Shown here in pieces: positions 7,023-13,148 of a stretch of 15,142 nt of DNA (positions within the stretch are counted from its first letter, which is position 1; every line of letters begins with the position of its first letter). Source of the DNA: Nitrospira lenta (GTDB taxonomy: Bacteria > Nitrospirota > Nitrospiria > Nitrospirales > Nitrospiraceae); contig CAMDRK010000024.1 of assembly GCA_945906715.1 (NCBI GenBank), positions 1 to 15,142 of the forward strand. Reading direction: 5' to 3'. The translations under genes were made by a program, and so were the position numbers. Under the pieces are notes generated by a model. The model made no database searches, was not told where the DNA came from, and worked only from the letters and a program-made list of their open reading frames with translations.

Positions 7023-7668
7023 CCGGACGTTCCATGATGACGCCATCGCGGACCAGGAATGTGCGGTAGTATCGGAGGACCTTCCGGACGTATTGCCGGG
7101 TTTCATCGAACGGGGGAAGCGCTTGATACCGTTCGACCGCGTTCTCTCCGGCATTGTAGGCTGCCAGGGCGAGCGGTAAATTTCCATGGAACCGGTTAAG
7201 CAGTTGGCGTAAGTACTTGGCCCCTCCCCCCACATTATCGTCCGGATCATACATATCTCGCACATCCATACGCAGGGCTGTCTGCGGCATCAACTGCATT
7301 AGGCCGATCGCGCCGGCGCGAGAAACCGCCCGTGGATCGAAGTCCGATTCAGCTTTGATGACGGCTCGGATCAACGCGGGATGAAGCTGTTGTTGCGAAG
7401 AGTGCCGGCGAATGACTGGCTCAAGTTCTTGCTCGGACAAGGTGGCGTGGAATTGGCTAGCCTCGATCTCAATTTTTTGATAGCGCGAGTCTGATGGGAC
7501 GTTGGTGAGGGAGATCGAGCCGTCGCGCCCGATGAACTGGTAAATTTCCGCCTTGGTCGTTGGTACGGAGAAGGCCAGCGAGCCAATCCCTGCGATCACC
7601 GCCGCAGTGAGCCCAACGACCGCATGCCGCCTAAGGGATGTCATTATGAGAGAAAAGGTGTTGTGCAT
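6958..7668 (-). CDS. Secreted SLT-family lytic transglycosylase
   Basis: The enzyme cleaves the peptidoglycan glycan chain to form 1,6-anhydromuropeptides and acts in the periplasm. Numbering from the ATG at 7668 (236 aa), a signal peptide core spans about 16-34 with a likely cut after Ala40 (TTKA, then EIYQF). Next comes a short DUF4124-like segment (about 41-66) and then the Slt domain: catalytic Glu107 in IKAESDF, GLMQLMP at 122-128 and AAYNAGENAV at 169-178, all classic motifs. The frame stays open upstream to an ATG at 7746. However, a promoter with a perfect TTGACA sits inside that extension, and the signal peptide starts later. ATG 7668 would be leaderless; ATG 7644 would have a leader of about 25 nt, also without a ribosome-binding site. 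The gene follows pabC and overlaps the nadB end by 65 bp on the opposite strand. Confidence 0.88.
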   Translation of the reverse strand: MHNTFSLIMTSLRRHAVVGLTAAVIAGIGSLAFSVPTTKAEIYQFIGRDGSISLTNVPSDSRYQKIEIEASQFHATLSEQELEPVIRRHSSQQQLHPALIRAVIKAESDFDPRAVSRAGAIGLMQLMPQTALRMDVRDMYDPDDNVGGGAKYLRQLLNRFHGNLPLALAAYNAGENAVERYQALPPFDETRQYVRKVLRYYRTFLVRDGVIMERPVSRYAPAETTATPEISEISSR

Positions 7669-7675
7669 GGGTGCA

Positions 7676-7703
7676 ACGATACCAGTCTGCCACTGGGTGT
7701 CAA
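7676..7703 (-). promoter_or_regulatory. Promoter of the lytic transglycosylase gene
   Basis: On the minus strand a perfect TTGACA (7703-7698) is followed after 16 bp by TATCGT (7681-7676, 4 of 6). The expected start of transcription, near 7669, coincides with the ATG at 7668. This makes that ATG leaderless and excludes the longer frame from 7746 for transcripts made here. Read-through from pabC remains possible. Confidence 0.5.
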
Positions 7704-7780
7704 GAAAAAGCATCTCTTGTGCCCGGTGCCGGCAGTAAAATAGCATGAAAAAACAATGGGGTCTGTGGGGTGTGGGACGG

Positions 7781-8656
7781 CTAGGGTTCTAAATAACGCG
7801 TTCGATTGGCCATAAATAGTCCGTGGAGCTGATGGGTGAGAGGTCCAATGGTTCCATTCCCCACTGGATGTTCGTCCACCATGGTGACCGGCATTACTTC
7901 CATACTTGTGTTGGTGAGAAAACACTCGTCTGCCTTCAGGAGCGCCTCGATGCCGAAATGTCCTTCGTCAATCGGGATCTGTGCTTCTTGCGCGAGGCTC
8001 AACACGATGTCTCGCGTGATTCCGTCCAGGAGGCCGCATGCAAGTGCCGGGGTGCAAAGCCGGCCTGCTCGGACAAAAAAGAGGTTGCTGACGGTGCATT
8101 CCGTCAGATGTGACTCCCAATTGAGCAGGATACTGTCGAACGCGCCTACAGCGATCGCTTCCCGTTTGGCCAGGATATTATTCAAAAAGTTTGTGGCTTT
8201 GATTTGGGGTGACAGAGCGCTGGGTAGGTTCCTTCTCGTTTTGGCAATGATCAGCTGTACGCCAGTTCGGTACTGTTGGGGATGGGGAGGCTGAAGCGGT
8301 TTGGTCATAATCACCACGGTGGGGGTTGGGCATAGGGCTGGATCAAGACCGATGTCGCCGGCCCCTCGGGAGATGGTAATGCGAAGGTATGCGTCGGTGC
8401 GTTCGTGCCCGACGTCATTCCGTGTCATCGCTTCGTGGAGGAGCGCCGGCCATCTGTACTCAAGAATGGGGATAGCCAGGCCGATCGCGTCCGCAGACCG
8501 TCGAAGCCGGGCAAGATGTTGGTCTCGCATGAAGATTCGGCTCCCGTAAGAGCGAATCGTTTCATAGACGCCATCGCCATAGAGGAAGCCATGATCGAAG
8601 ACGGAGACGACGGCGTCCTCTTCTTTTACGAACCGATCATTGAGGTAAATCCACAT
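7781..8656 (-). CDS. pabC: Class IV PLP aminotransferase, probably 4-amino-4-deoxychorismate lyase
   Basis: The 291-residue protein belongs to the fold-type IV PLP enzymes: PabC lyase, branched-chain aminotransferase and D-amino acid aminotransferase. Visible motifs are DHGFLYGDGVYET at 21-33, Lys153 in SPQIKATNFLNN as the Schiff-base lysine, Glu186 in TECTVSNLFFV near 185-195, and LLDGITR at 209-215 for the PLP phosphate. The gene starts 3 bp after the pabB-like stop without its own ribosome-binding site, so translation is probably coupled. The neighbour argues for PabC, which removes pyruvate from aminodeoxychorismate to give 4-aminobenzoate for folate. From sequence alone a D-amino acid or branched-chain aminotransferase cannot be excluded, since these motifs are shared. 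Confidence 0.85.
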   Translation of the reverse strand: MWIYLNDRFVKEEDAVVSVFDHGFLYGDGVYETIRSYGSRIFMRDQHLARLRRSADAIGLAIPILEYRWPALLHEAMTRNDVGHERTDAYLRITISRGAGDIGLDPALCPTPTVVIMTKPLQPPHPQQYRTGVQLIIAKTRRNLPSALSPQIKATNFLNNILAKREAIAVGAFDSILLNWESHLTECTVSNLFFVRAGRLCTPALACGLLDGITRDIVLSLAQEAQIPIDEGHFGIEALLKADECFLTNTSMEVMPVTMVDEHPVGNGTIGPLTHQLHGLFMANRTRYLEP

Positions 8657-8659
8657 CTG

Positions 8660-10144
8660 TTAGTTCTGTCGTAGTGCGCTAAAAAATGCCTGGGCCTTCT
8701 GAATCGTTTCCTCGTATTCTTTGGCCGGATCAGAGTCGGCGACAATCCCGGCACCGACCTGCAAGTACCCCTTTCCTGCACACCATACCAAAGTTCGAAT
8801 CACGATATTGATATCAAGGTCGCCATTCCAGCCGATGTACCCAAACGATCCGGTGTAGGGGCCACGGCATACCGGTTCCAGCTCTTCGATAATCTCCATG
8901 CAGCGAATCTTCGGTACGCCCGTGATAGTGCCTCCAGGAAATAACGCTCGAATCAGATCGAAGGGTGTGGCGTCAGGCTTTAAGGCGCCGCTAATATTGG
9001 ATACGATGTGGCTGACGTGGGAGTATTGCTCAATCGCCATGAATTCATCGACCTGCACGCTGCCGTATTGGCAGACGCGGCCCAGGTCGTTTCGTTCGAG
9101 ATCGACGAGCATGAGGTGTTCCGCTCGCTCCTTTTCATTCGCAAGTAATTCGCCGATGAGGCGTTGATCGTCGAGTGCGTCGAGTCCGCGTGGCCTGGTT
9201 CCAGCAATCGGTCGCGTATCCGCCTGCCGGTTGTGCAAACGGACCAGCCGTTCGGGCGAAGAACTGATTAACGTCACATCGTCGAAGTGCATAAGCCCTG
9301 AGAAGGGCGAGGGGTTGACCGCTTGTAGACGTCGATAGAGCTCCTGCTCGTAGGGCTGTCGATCTGTGCCATCGTGGTAGGCGCTGGGGGGTTGCAGGGT
9401 GAATCGATGCGACAGGTTGGCCTGGTAGATGTCTCCAGCTGCAATGTACCCTTGGCAGCGTCGGACTCGATCGAGGTAGGCCTCCCTGGTTTGGTCGGGG
9501 TGAAAGGCCATCTGATCGAGGGGGGGAAGATTCTTGAGGGGGGCGGGCCTTCCGCCCAATCTGGCTTCGCACTCGGCCAGCCGGTCTAAGCCCTCGTGAT
9601 AGAGCTTCTCGCGGGGCTCTCCTAGAAATCGTTCCATGGGCGGGCAAAAAATAATCTGCAGACGATCGGTTTGATGATCAATCGCGGTGATGAGGTCATA
9701 CAGGCCGAATTGCAGATAAGGCAGCTGCAGATCGTCTTTGGCCATGGATGGGAGTGTTTCAAATTCGCGCACGAGGTCGTAGCTGAGGTAGCCGATGGCT
9801 CCGCCAAAAAAACGGGGTAGGCCTGGAGGAGGCTCTATGGGGGGGGCAGCGAATAGGCGACAGAGGGCTCCAAAGGGATCTTGCGAGAAGTATTCGCGTC
9901 CTTCGTGGGTGCGAAGGGCGGCCTGTCCTTGTCGCCCAGTTAACACTGCAAAGGGGTTGCTCCCTAGGAATGAAAAGTGATTCCCGCCATCGGTGCCTTT
10001 CCCGCTGTCGAGTAGGAACGATGGCTGAGAAGGTGAAGCAATCAAGCGGTACAGCTCAAACGGTGTCCTTCCTTGGCCGTCCAGCGAGAAGACCAGGGGC
10101 TGTGGAGGCCCGCTAAGGAATGATGGTTGGGAGAAACGAGTCAT
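8660..10144 (-). CDS. pabB: Chorismate-utilising enzyme, probably aminodeoxychorismate synthase component I
   Basis: The 494-residue protein has the full component I architecture: an N-terminal domain (FLLDS at 43-47, FSFLG at 57-61, FFGGAIGYLSYD at 112-123) and the chorismate-binding domain from about 215. The latter shows GDIYQANLSHR at 237-247, SSSPERL at 294-300, RPIAGTRPRG at 311-320, AEHLMLVDLERNDLGR at 341-356, FPGGTITGVPK at 402-412 and GAGIVADSDP at 464-473. The enzyme aminates chorismate using ammonia from a glutaminase partner (PabA/TrpG) that is not in this window. The coupled pabC-like gene and the GGTITG motif point to PabB. Yet residue 314 is Ala, as in anthranilate synthase TrpE, where E. 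coli PabB has a Lys. The N-terminal LLDS replaces the LLES that binds tryptophan in feedback-controlled TrpE. PabB is favoured, with TrpE the alternative. A promoter lies at 10182-10210; no ribosome-binding site is evident. Confidence 0.88.
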   Translation of the reverse strand: MTRFSQPSFLSGPPQPLVFSLDGQGRTPFELYRLIASPSQPSFLLDSGKGTDGGNHFSFLGSNPFAVLTGRQGQAALRTHEGREYFSQDPFGALCRLFAAPPIEPPPGLPRFFGGAIGYLSYDLVREFETLPSMAKDDLQLPYLQFGLYDLITAIDHQTDRLQIIFCPPMERFLGEPREKLYHEGLDRLAECEARLGGRPAPLKNLPPLDQMAFHPDQTREAYLDRVRRCQGYIAAGDIYQANLSHRFTLQPPSAYHDGTDRQPYEQELYRRLQAVNPSPFSGLMHFDDVTLISSSPERLVRLHNRQADTRPIAGTRPRGLDALDDQRLIGELLANEKERAEHLMLVDLERNDLGRVCQYGSVQVDEFMAIEQYSHVSHIVSNISGALKPDATPFDLIRALFPGGTITGVPKIRCMEIIEELEPVCRGPYTGSFGYIGWNGDLDINIVIRTLVWCAGKGYLQVGAGIVADSDPAKEYEETIQKAQAFFSALRQN

Positions 10145-10181
10145 GGGTAACCGTGTATCGCTCTACACATAGGCCGCACTC

Positions 10182-10210
10182 ACTATATCCCACTGTTTCG
10201 GCTGTGTCAC
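10182..10210 (-). promoter_or_regulatory. Promoter of the pabB-pabC operon
   Basis: Reading the minus strand, GTGACA (10210-10205, 5 of 6) and TATAGT (10187-10182, 5 of 6) are spaced 17 bp apart. Transcription would start near 10175, giving a leader of about 30 nt before the ATG at 10144. The atp promoter points the opposite way from the same region, with its -35 box 15 bp away. Confidence 0.55.
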
Positions 10211-10224
10211 AGCACCTGGATGAC

Positions 10225-10254
10225 TTGACAATTTCATAGTGATTCTGTTTGAAT
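10225..10254 (+). promoter_or_regulatory. Promoter of the ATP synthase Fo operon
   Basis: A perfect TTGACA (10225-10230) is followed after 18 bp by TTGAAT (10249-10254, 4 of 6). Transcription would begin near 10261, about 60 nt before the preferred atpZ/atpI-like start at 10322. It is divergent from the pabB promoter, so the 177 bp between pabB and this gene hold both control regions. Confidence 0.45.
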
Positions 10255-10321
10255 TGCGCGCCCGCAATCGGCAGAGTCTTTGCGTCATGGGCCGCAAAGC
10301 ACTCTCCACCGTGGGTACGAC

Positions 10322-10543
10322 ATGCCCCCTTCACAAGATCCATTGTACGCCGGGCTCGGCCAAGCAGTCAGGATCGGAACAGATCTGGTCGCTGCACTGA
10401 TTGTCGGAGGAGGATTGGGATGGGTCTGTGACACCTACCTCTTTGATTCTACCCCTTGGGGGATGGTCGGAGGTCTTGTGTTGGGTGTCGTGGCAGGGAT
10501 CAGGAATGCGTACCGGTCGGCGCAGCGGTGGCCGAAGACGTAA
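10322..10543 (+). CDS. AtpZ/AtpI-family ATP synthase accessory protein
   Basis: This 73-residue membrane protein has two hydrophobic segments (about 16-36 and 47-61) joined by a loop with Asp37, Thr44, Pro45 and Trp46. The second segment ends in GIRNAYR. That G..D..TPW..G..G..G..N..R pattern is typical of the small AtpZ/AtpI proteins encoded just ahead of atpB, which help c-ring assembly. The frame can be extended upstream to a TTG at 10280, adding 14 unconserved residues. I prefer the ATG because the family motif starts soon after it. The upstream GGGTACGAC is only a weak ribosome-binding site. The gene is 31 bp before atpB and is the first gene of the Fo operon. Confidence 0.8.
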   Translation: MPPSQDPLYAGLGQAVRIGTDLVAALIVGGGLGWVCDTYLFDSTPWGMVGGLVLGVVAGIRNAYRSAQRWPKT

Positions 10544-10574
10544 CGTCGCTCAATAACGAAAGTACGAAAGAGCC

Positions 10575-11324
10575 ATGGAAGAAAGTCCCCTTCATCCGTT
10601 CGAACTTCATGACTGGATCCCGATTTCGCTTGGCGGATTGGATATTTCCATCAATAAGGCCGTTGTCATGATGTGGGTGGTCGTGTCCCTGGTGACGGTG
10701 CTCATGGTGATGGCAGGATCGGCGCGCAAGCTGGTACCCGGCAAGTTGCAGAGCCTGGCGGAGATGATGGTGGATTTCATTCGCAGCATGATCATGGATA
10801 CGATGGGTAAAGAGGGGATGCGATTTTTCCCTCTCATCGCCACCCTGTTTCTCTTTATTCTCTTCTGTAATCTGATCGGGATGATCCCCGGCAGCTACAC
10901 CGTGACGAGTCAGATTATCGTGACGGCCGTGTTCTCCTTCCTGGTGTACGGGCTCAGCTTGGTGATGGGATTCATGTTGCATGGGGTGAAGTACCTTGGC
11001 GTTCTCGTTCCGCCTGGTACCCCCGGGTGGCTGGTGCCATTGATGATACCGATTGAGATAATGAGTCAGGTGGCGCGGCCCATATCTCTGGCCGTTCGGT
11101 TATTTGCGAATATGACGGCGGGCCACGTGCTTCTCGGGGTTCTGTTCGGCATGGCGATCAGTGGTGGACTGTTGATTGGGTGGTTGCCCTTTGCGTTCAC
11201 GATTGCGATAAATGGATTGGAAGTCGGTATCGCGTTCATTCAAGCCTATATTTTTACGATGTTGACCTGTGTCTATTTAGGGGACGCATTTCATTTGCAC
11301 GGTGATGATGGCCATGCGCACTGA
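10575..11324 (+). CDS. atpB: ATP synthase Fo subunit a
   Basis: Subunit a forms the two proton half-channels against the rotating c-ring in the inner membrane. The 249-residue protein begins with the usual short lead (HPFELHDW at 7-14), has five to six membrane segments, and contains the conserved helix ARPISLAVRLFANMTAGH at 168-185. Within it Arg175 is the essential arginine (E. coli Arg210). Downstream, Glu216 and Gln223 in the last channel helix match the polar residues of the proton path. The protein ends in a His/Asp-rich tail (HGDDGHAH) not needed for the fold. It lies between the AtpZ/AtpI-like gene and atpE, with 166 bp before the latter. The ATG at 10575 is preceded by AAAGAG, a weak ribosome-binding site. 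Confidence 0.96.
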   Translation: MEESPLHPFELHDWIPISLGGLDISINKAVVMMWVVVSLVTVLMVMAGSARKLVPGKLQSLAEMMVDFIRSMIMDTMGKEGMRFFPLIATLFLFILFCNLIGMIPGSYTVTSQIIVTAVFSFLVYGLSLVMGFMLHGVKYLGVLVPPGTPGWLVPLMIPIEIMSQVARPISLAVRLFANMTAGHVLLGVLFGMAISGGLLIGWLPFAFTIAINGLEVGIAFIQAYIFTMLTCVYLGDAFHLHGDDGHAH

Positions 11325-11490
11325 CAGGCTGCCGAAACTGCTCTCCAGTAGCGTTCTCAGTCGCCGTCACTCTTCGACGGACACAATCAGTACGCCGAAG
11401 GGTGTTCGTTCCTTGCGGCCTTACCGGAGGACATGTCGATCAGCCAGTTCTGAGTTACAGTGAGTTTTTATTAAAGGAGGATAGACGACA
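11325..11490 (+). other. atpB-atpE spacer with translation-enhancing leader
   Basis: At 166 bp this is the widest gap in the Fo operon. It holds a small hairpin, CCGTC (11364-11368) with GACGG (11376-11380), and an A/T-rich run ending in AAAGGAGG (11473-11480), the best ribosome-binding site of the window, 10 nt before atpE. Such a leader fits the need for many c subunits per complex. No internal promoter could be identified with confidence. Confidence 0.5.
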
Positions 11491-11721
11491 ATGGATTCAG
11501 CAGCAGCAGGGTTGATAGGTATGGGGTGTGCTGCGGCAGGGTTTGCCGGAGCTGGTGTAGGAATCGGCTACATCTTCGGGAAGATGATTGAAGTGGTGGC
11601 GCGCCAGCCGGAAGCGGAAGGCCGCGTCACGAAGTATATGTGGATCGGGTTCGCGCTGGTGGAAGCCATCGCGCTGTACGGCCTGGTCATTGCCTTCATC
11701 ATCATGGGCTTTCGGAAATAA
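11491..11721 (+). CDS. atpE: ATP synthase Fo subunit c
   Basis: The 76-residue hairpin protein forms the rotating c-ring. Helix 1 carries the glycine ladder GAGVGIGYIFG at 20-30, which packs adjacent subunits. The polar loop ARQPE at 37-41 touches the F1 stalk. Helix 2 carries Glu58 (in ALVEAIALYG) as the ion-binding carboxylate. Sodium-type rings usually have Ser or Thr after this Glu and a Gln in helix 1. Here the Glu is followed by Ala, so proton coupling is inferred. An optimal AAAGGAGG site lies upstream. The length is standard (70-90). Confidence 0.97.
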   Translation: MDSAAAGLIGMGCAAAGFAGAGVGIGYIFGKMIEVVARQPEAEGRVTKYMWIGFALVEAIALYGLVIAFIIMGFRK

Positions 11722-11731
11722 ACGGGCTACA

Positions 11732-11781
11732 GGGGTAATGGGATAATGGGGTACCCCCATACACCCGTACCCTTCTACCCC
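11732..11781 (+). promoter_or_regulatory. G-run/C-run hairpin between atpE and atpF
   Basis: The central hairpin pairs ATGGGG (11746-11751) with CCCCAT (11755-11760) around a TAC loop. Outer blocks GGGTA (11733-11737) and TACCC (11768-11772) can pair as well, or GGGGTA (11732-11737) with TACCCC (11776-11781). The right end runs into CCCCGGGG (11778-11785), which contains part of the atpF ribosome-binding site. The structure could protect the atpE mRNA end, weaken read-through, or hide the atpF site, lowering b relative to c. The folding is seen in sequence; the role is inferred. Confidence 0.5.
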
Positions 11782-11792
11782 GGGGAGTTGAT

Positions 11793-12299
11793 ATGCCGCA
11801 GTTTGAATCTCACTTTTTCTCTTCCCTGATTTTCTGGGAAGTCGTGTCGTTCGCGATTCTCTTCTTTGTGCTCTACAAGTTCGCCTTTCCCGGCATCTTG
11901 GGCATGCTGGAAGAACGGGAAAAGAAAATCAAGGACAGCCTCGATCAAGCTGAGCATCACCGGTCTGAGGCCGAACGGAAGCTCAAGGAGTACGAGGCCA
12001 AGCTAAATATGGCTGCGAAAGAGGCGGATGGAATTCTGGCTGCCGCGAAGGAACGGGCGCAGCGGCTCATGGAGGAAAATGAGCAGCGGATGACGACCGA
12101 GGCCGAGCGGATCAAAGGCGATGCGACGCGTGAAATCGATCATGAGCGTCGCAAGGCGATTCAGGATATTCGTGCTCAAACCACCGAGTTGGCTCTGATG
12201 GTTGCCGAGAAAGTTGTCCAGCGAAGTCTGAACGAAGCGGACCACCGTAAATTTGCAGACGAGGCGCTTGAGGCTCTGTCAAAGTCCTATCAACGGTAA
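11793..12299 (+). CDS. atpF: ATP synthase Fo subunit b
   Basis: Subunit b is the peripheral stalk: one N-terminal membrane helix (about 11-33, FSSLIFWEVVSF onward) and a long charged helix (about 38-150) rich in Glu, Lys, Arg and Ala. The helix includes the family's EEREKKIKDSLDQAE at 40-54 and a distal region (VAEKVVQRSL, about 140-149) that meets subunit delta. At 168 residues it has the usual length. GGGGAG (11782-11787) lies 5 nt before the ATG. Only one b gene is present; there is no adjacent b' copy. The F1 genes atpHAGDC that often follow are absent here, as the next gene is larE on the other strand. Confidence 0.95.
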   Translation: MPQFESHFFSSLIFWEVVSFAILFFVLYKFAFPGILGMLEEREKKIKDSLDQAEHHRSEAERKLKEYEAKLNMAAKEADGILAAAKERAQRLMEENEQRMTTEAERIKGDATREIDHERRKAIQDIRAQTTELALMVAEKVVQRSLNEADHRKFADEALEALSKSYQR

Positions 12300-12308
12300 C
12301 GCTCGGAC

Positions 12309-12340
12309 CAGGCGGGGTTAGCCCAGGCTGACCCCGCCTG
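12309..12340. terminator. Strong hairpin at the atpF/larE convergent junction
   Basis: CAGGCGGGGTTAGC (12309-12322) pairs with GCTGACCCCGCCTG (12327-12340) over 14 positions with a single G-U wobble and a CCAG tetraloop. It begins 9 bp after the atpF stop and overlaps the last codons and the stop of larE. The right arm is followed by GATCTGTATCC, without a solid T run, so it is probably a stem-loop 3' end shared by both operons rather than a perfect intrinsic terminator. Confidence 0.6.
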
Positions 12341-13127
12341 ATCTGTATCCTTCCAAATCCACACAGACAAAGCGAAACCCTGCCTTGCGGAGACGGGCGC
12401 TGATGTGCGCGCGCAGGTCCGGCTGATTCAGCCGAGAAAAGTCCTCTGCTCCGACCTCGATTCGCGCCAGCTCTCCGTGTTCCCGCACACGTACATGACG
12501 AAATCCCTCAGCCTGTAGAATCTCTTCAGCCTGCTCCACGCGACGGAGGCTCTCGATCGTGATTGGAGTGCCGCGCGGAATTCGTGAAGAGAGGCAGGCC
12601 GCTGCCGGCTTATCCCAATTCGAGAGTCCTAACGCTTGGGCGAGTGCCCGTACGTCGGACTTGGAGAGAGAGGCTTCGACCAGCGGGCTTCGAACTTTCC
12701 ACTCGCGAGCGGCTTTGATTCCTGGCCGATCGTCACCGAGATCGTCGAGATTCGTCCCATCTACAACCCATCGTCGTGCTCGCGGCTCGCGTAGTCCGTC
12801 CAGCAATTGATAGAGGTCGGTCTTGCAATGGAAGCAGCGGGCTGCATCGTTCTGCACGAAGGCTGGGATATCGAGTTGATCGGTATAGACCAGTTCATGC
12901 CGCGCGCCGATCTCCAAGGCCACCTGCTTCGCACCGTCGAGTTCGATCGTGGGAAACGTCGGAGAGACAGCAGTGACGGCCAACGCCTGTGCACCGAGTT
13001 GCTCCTGGGCAACTTTTAAGACGACGGTACTGTCAATCCCGCCGGAGTAGGCGACCAGGACAGACTGCATATCAAAAATCGCCCGGCGGAGTGTCGCGAG
13101 TTTACCGTTGAGGGATTCGGTCATCAT
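12318..13127 (-). CDS. larE: LarE-family ATP-dependent sulfur transferase
   Basis: LarE activates pyridinium biscarboxylic acid mononucleotide with ATP and adds sulfur in making the nickel-pincer nucleotide cofactor of lactate racemase and related enzymes. From the ATG at 13127 (269 aa), the PP-loop SGGIDS is at 28-33, RCFHC with Cys98 and Cys101 follows, DGTNLDD is at 123-129 and AACLSSRIPRGTPI near 176-189 contains Cys178. Cys178 corresponds to the sacrificial cysteine of Lactobacillus LarE (Cys176). The additional CxxC plus this Cys gives the three-cysteine set proposed in other homologues to hold an iron-sulfur cluster that supplies sulfur catalytically. A GTG at 13142 would add five residues; AGGGA spaced 7 nt before ATG 13127 favours the latter. 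larB and larC are not here. It follows the inactive M16 gene closely and probably shares its transcript. Confidence 0.92.
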   Translation of the reverse strand: MMTESLNGKLATLRRAIFDMQSVLVAYSGGIDSTVVLKVAQEQLGAQALAVTAVSPTFPTIELDGAKQVALEIGARHELVYTDQLDIPAFVQNDAARCFHCKTDLYQLLDGLREPRARRWVVDGTNLDDLGDDRPGIKAAREWKVRSPLVEASLSKSDVRALAQALGLSNWDKPAAACLSSRIPRGTPITIESLRRVEQAEEILQAEGFRHVRVREHGELARIEVGAEDFSRLNQPDLRAHISARLRKAGFRFVCVDLEGYRSGGVSLG

Positions 13128-13148
13128 GGTGAGTCCCTGCACTGTTGC

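Noticed and set aside
7747..7780. T-rich run on the minus strand after pabC as an intrinsic terminator
   Set aside because: The preceding C-rich sequence has no stem to go with the T6 run.
10280..10321. TTG start adding 14 residues to the AtpZ/AtpI-like protein
   Set aside because: The added residues show no family pattern, and no ribosome-binding site precedes the TTG; the ATG at 10322 is preferred.
11433..11453. Six-codon minigene (ATG to TGA) after GGAGG in the atpB-atpE spacer
   Set aside because: The ribosome-binding site is only 2 nt from the ATG and the peptide is too short to judge; probably chance.
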